Below are positions 5,212 through 5,284 of a stretch of 5,284 bases of DNA, piece after piece. Both the position numbers and the translations under genes were made by a program. Below the pieces are notes generated by a model. The model was not told the origin of the DNA and made no database searches. It saw only the letters and a list, made by a program, of their open reading frames with translations. The DNA is taken from contig CALDOC010000003.1 in the NCBI GenBank assembly GCA_937914675.1, positions 1 through 5,284 of the forward strand, read 5' to 3'. Every line of letters begins with the position of its first letter. Within the stretch, counting starts at the first letter, position 1. The stretch is from an uncultured Sulfurimonas sp. (lineage in GTDB: Bacteria; Campylobacterota; Campylobacteria; Campylobacterales; Sulfurimonadaceae).

Positions 5212-5284
5212 GTTTTGGATTTTTTATAAATTAAGGGAACCTCTAAAAACTACCAATAATTAAGTCAAAAGCAAAAATTAGATA
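5191..5284. other. AT-rich right-edge sequence with no recognisable gene
   Basis: Apart from the -35 element of the toxin promoter, this stretch shows no convincing coding sequence on either strand. One minus-strand frame is open for 13 codons from the edge (to a TAG at 5243-5245), too short to call. It holds a GGGAACCTCTAAAAAC motif (5235-5250) and an ACCAATAATT (5252-5261) that repeats, inverted, a piece of the hairpin at 4562-4571. The window ends before any border of the foreign-looking segment can be placed. Confidence 0.4.

Noticed and set aside
5168..5263. Plus-strand ATG opening a 31-codon frame upstream of the toxin
   Set aside because: It has no ribosome binding site, a biased AT-driven composition, and overlaps the predicted toxin-antitoxin promoter and operator.
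4468..5284. CRISPR array, tRNA or other RNA gene in the AT-rich region
   Set aside because: No regularly spaced repeats and no tRNA-like arms were seen on either strand.

Overview
The window looks like a bacterial chromosome fragment, most likely from the Campylobacterota (epsilonproteobacteria; a Sulfurimonas/Sulfuricurvum-like organism is my guess). The reasons are the protein style, rich in Lys, Ile and Glu, the AAGG/GGAG ribosome binding sites, and an archaeal-type CobT next to a compact CobQ. The genus cannot be fixed from the sequence alone. All complete genes lie on the minus strand. The only plus-strand gene is a short tail at the left edge, followed by a strong intrinsic terminator.

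Layout from left to right: (1) the last 12 codons of a plus-strand gene and its terminator (1-101). (2) A 644-residue chemoreceptor (106-2040) that combines a periplasmic c-type haem site (CxxCH), a HAMP-like linker, a canonical MCP signalling tip and a C-terminal PilZ domain with both c-di-GMP binding motifs. (3) A two-gene cobalamin block: cobQ (cobyric acid synthase, 3073-4467) overlapping a downstream cobT-type gene of the TIGR00303/UPF0284 family (about 2106-3104). (4) A 124-bp spacer (4468-4591) holding a 70-bp imperfect palindrome that loosely resembles an integron attC site. (5) A very AT-rich segment (4592-5284) with an overlapping toxin-antitoxin pair: a BrnT/RelE-like toxin followed by a ribbon-helix-helix antitoxin, preceded by a good promoter with small palindromes that could be the autoregulatory operator.

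Functionally, cobQ and cobT act in late corrin assembly: amidation of the corrin ring side chains, then activation of the lower-ligand base. The chemoreceptor would pass a redox, gas or haem-linked signal to CheA, with c-di-GMP as a second input; it is probably transcribed from its own promoter. The toxin-antitoxin module is unrelated to these genes. Its base composition, self-contained regulation and bordering palindrome suggest a horizontally acquired cassette placed directly upstream of cobQ. The most interesting points are the haem-MCP-PilZ fusion and the cassette-like toxin-antitoxin module with its attC-like border.
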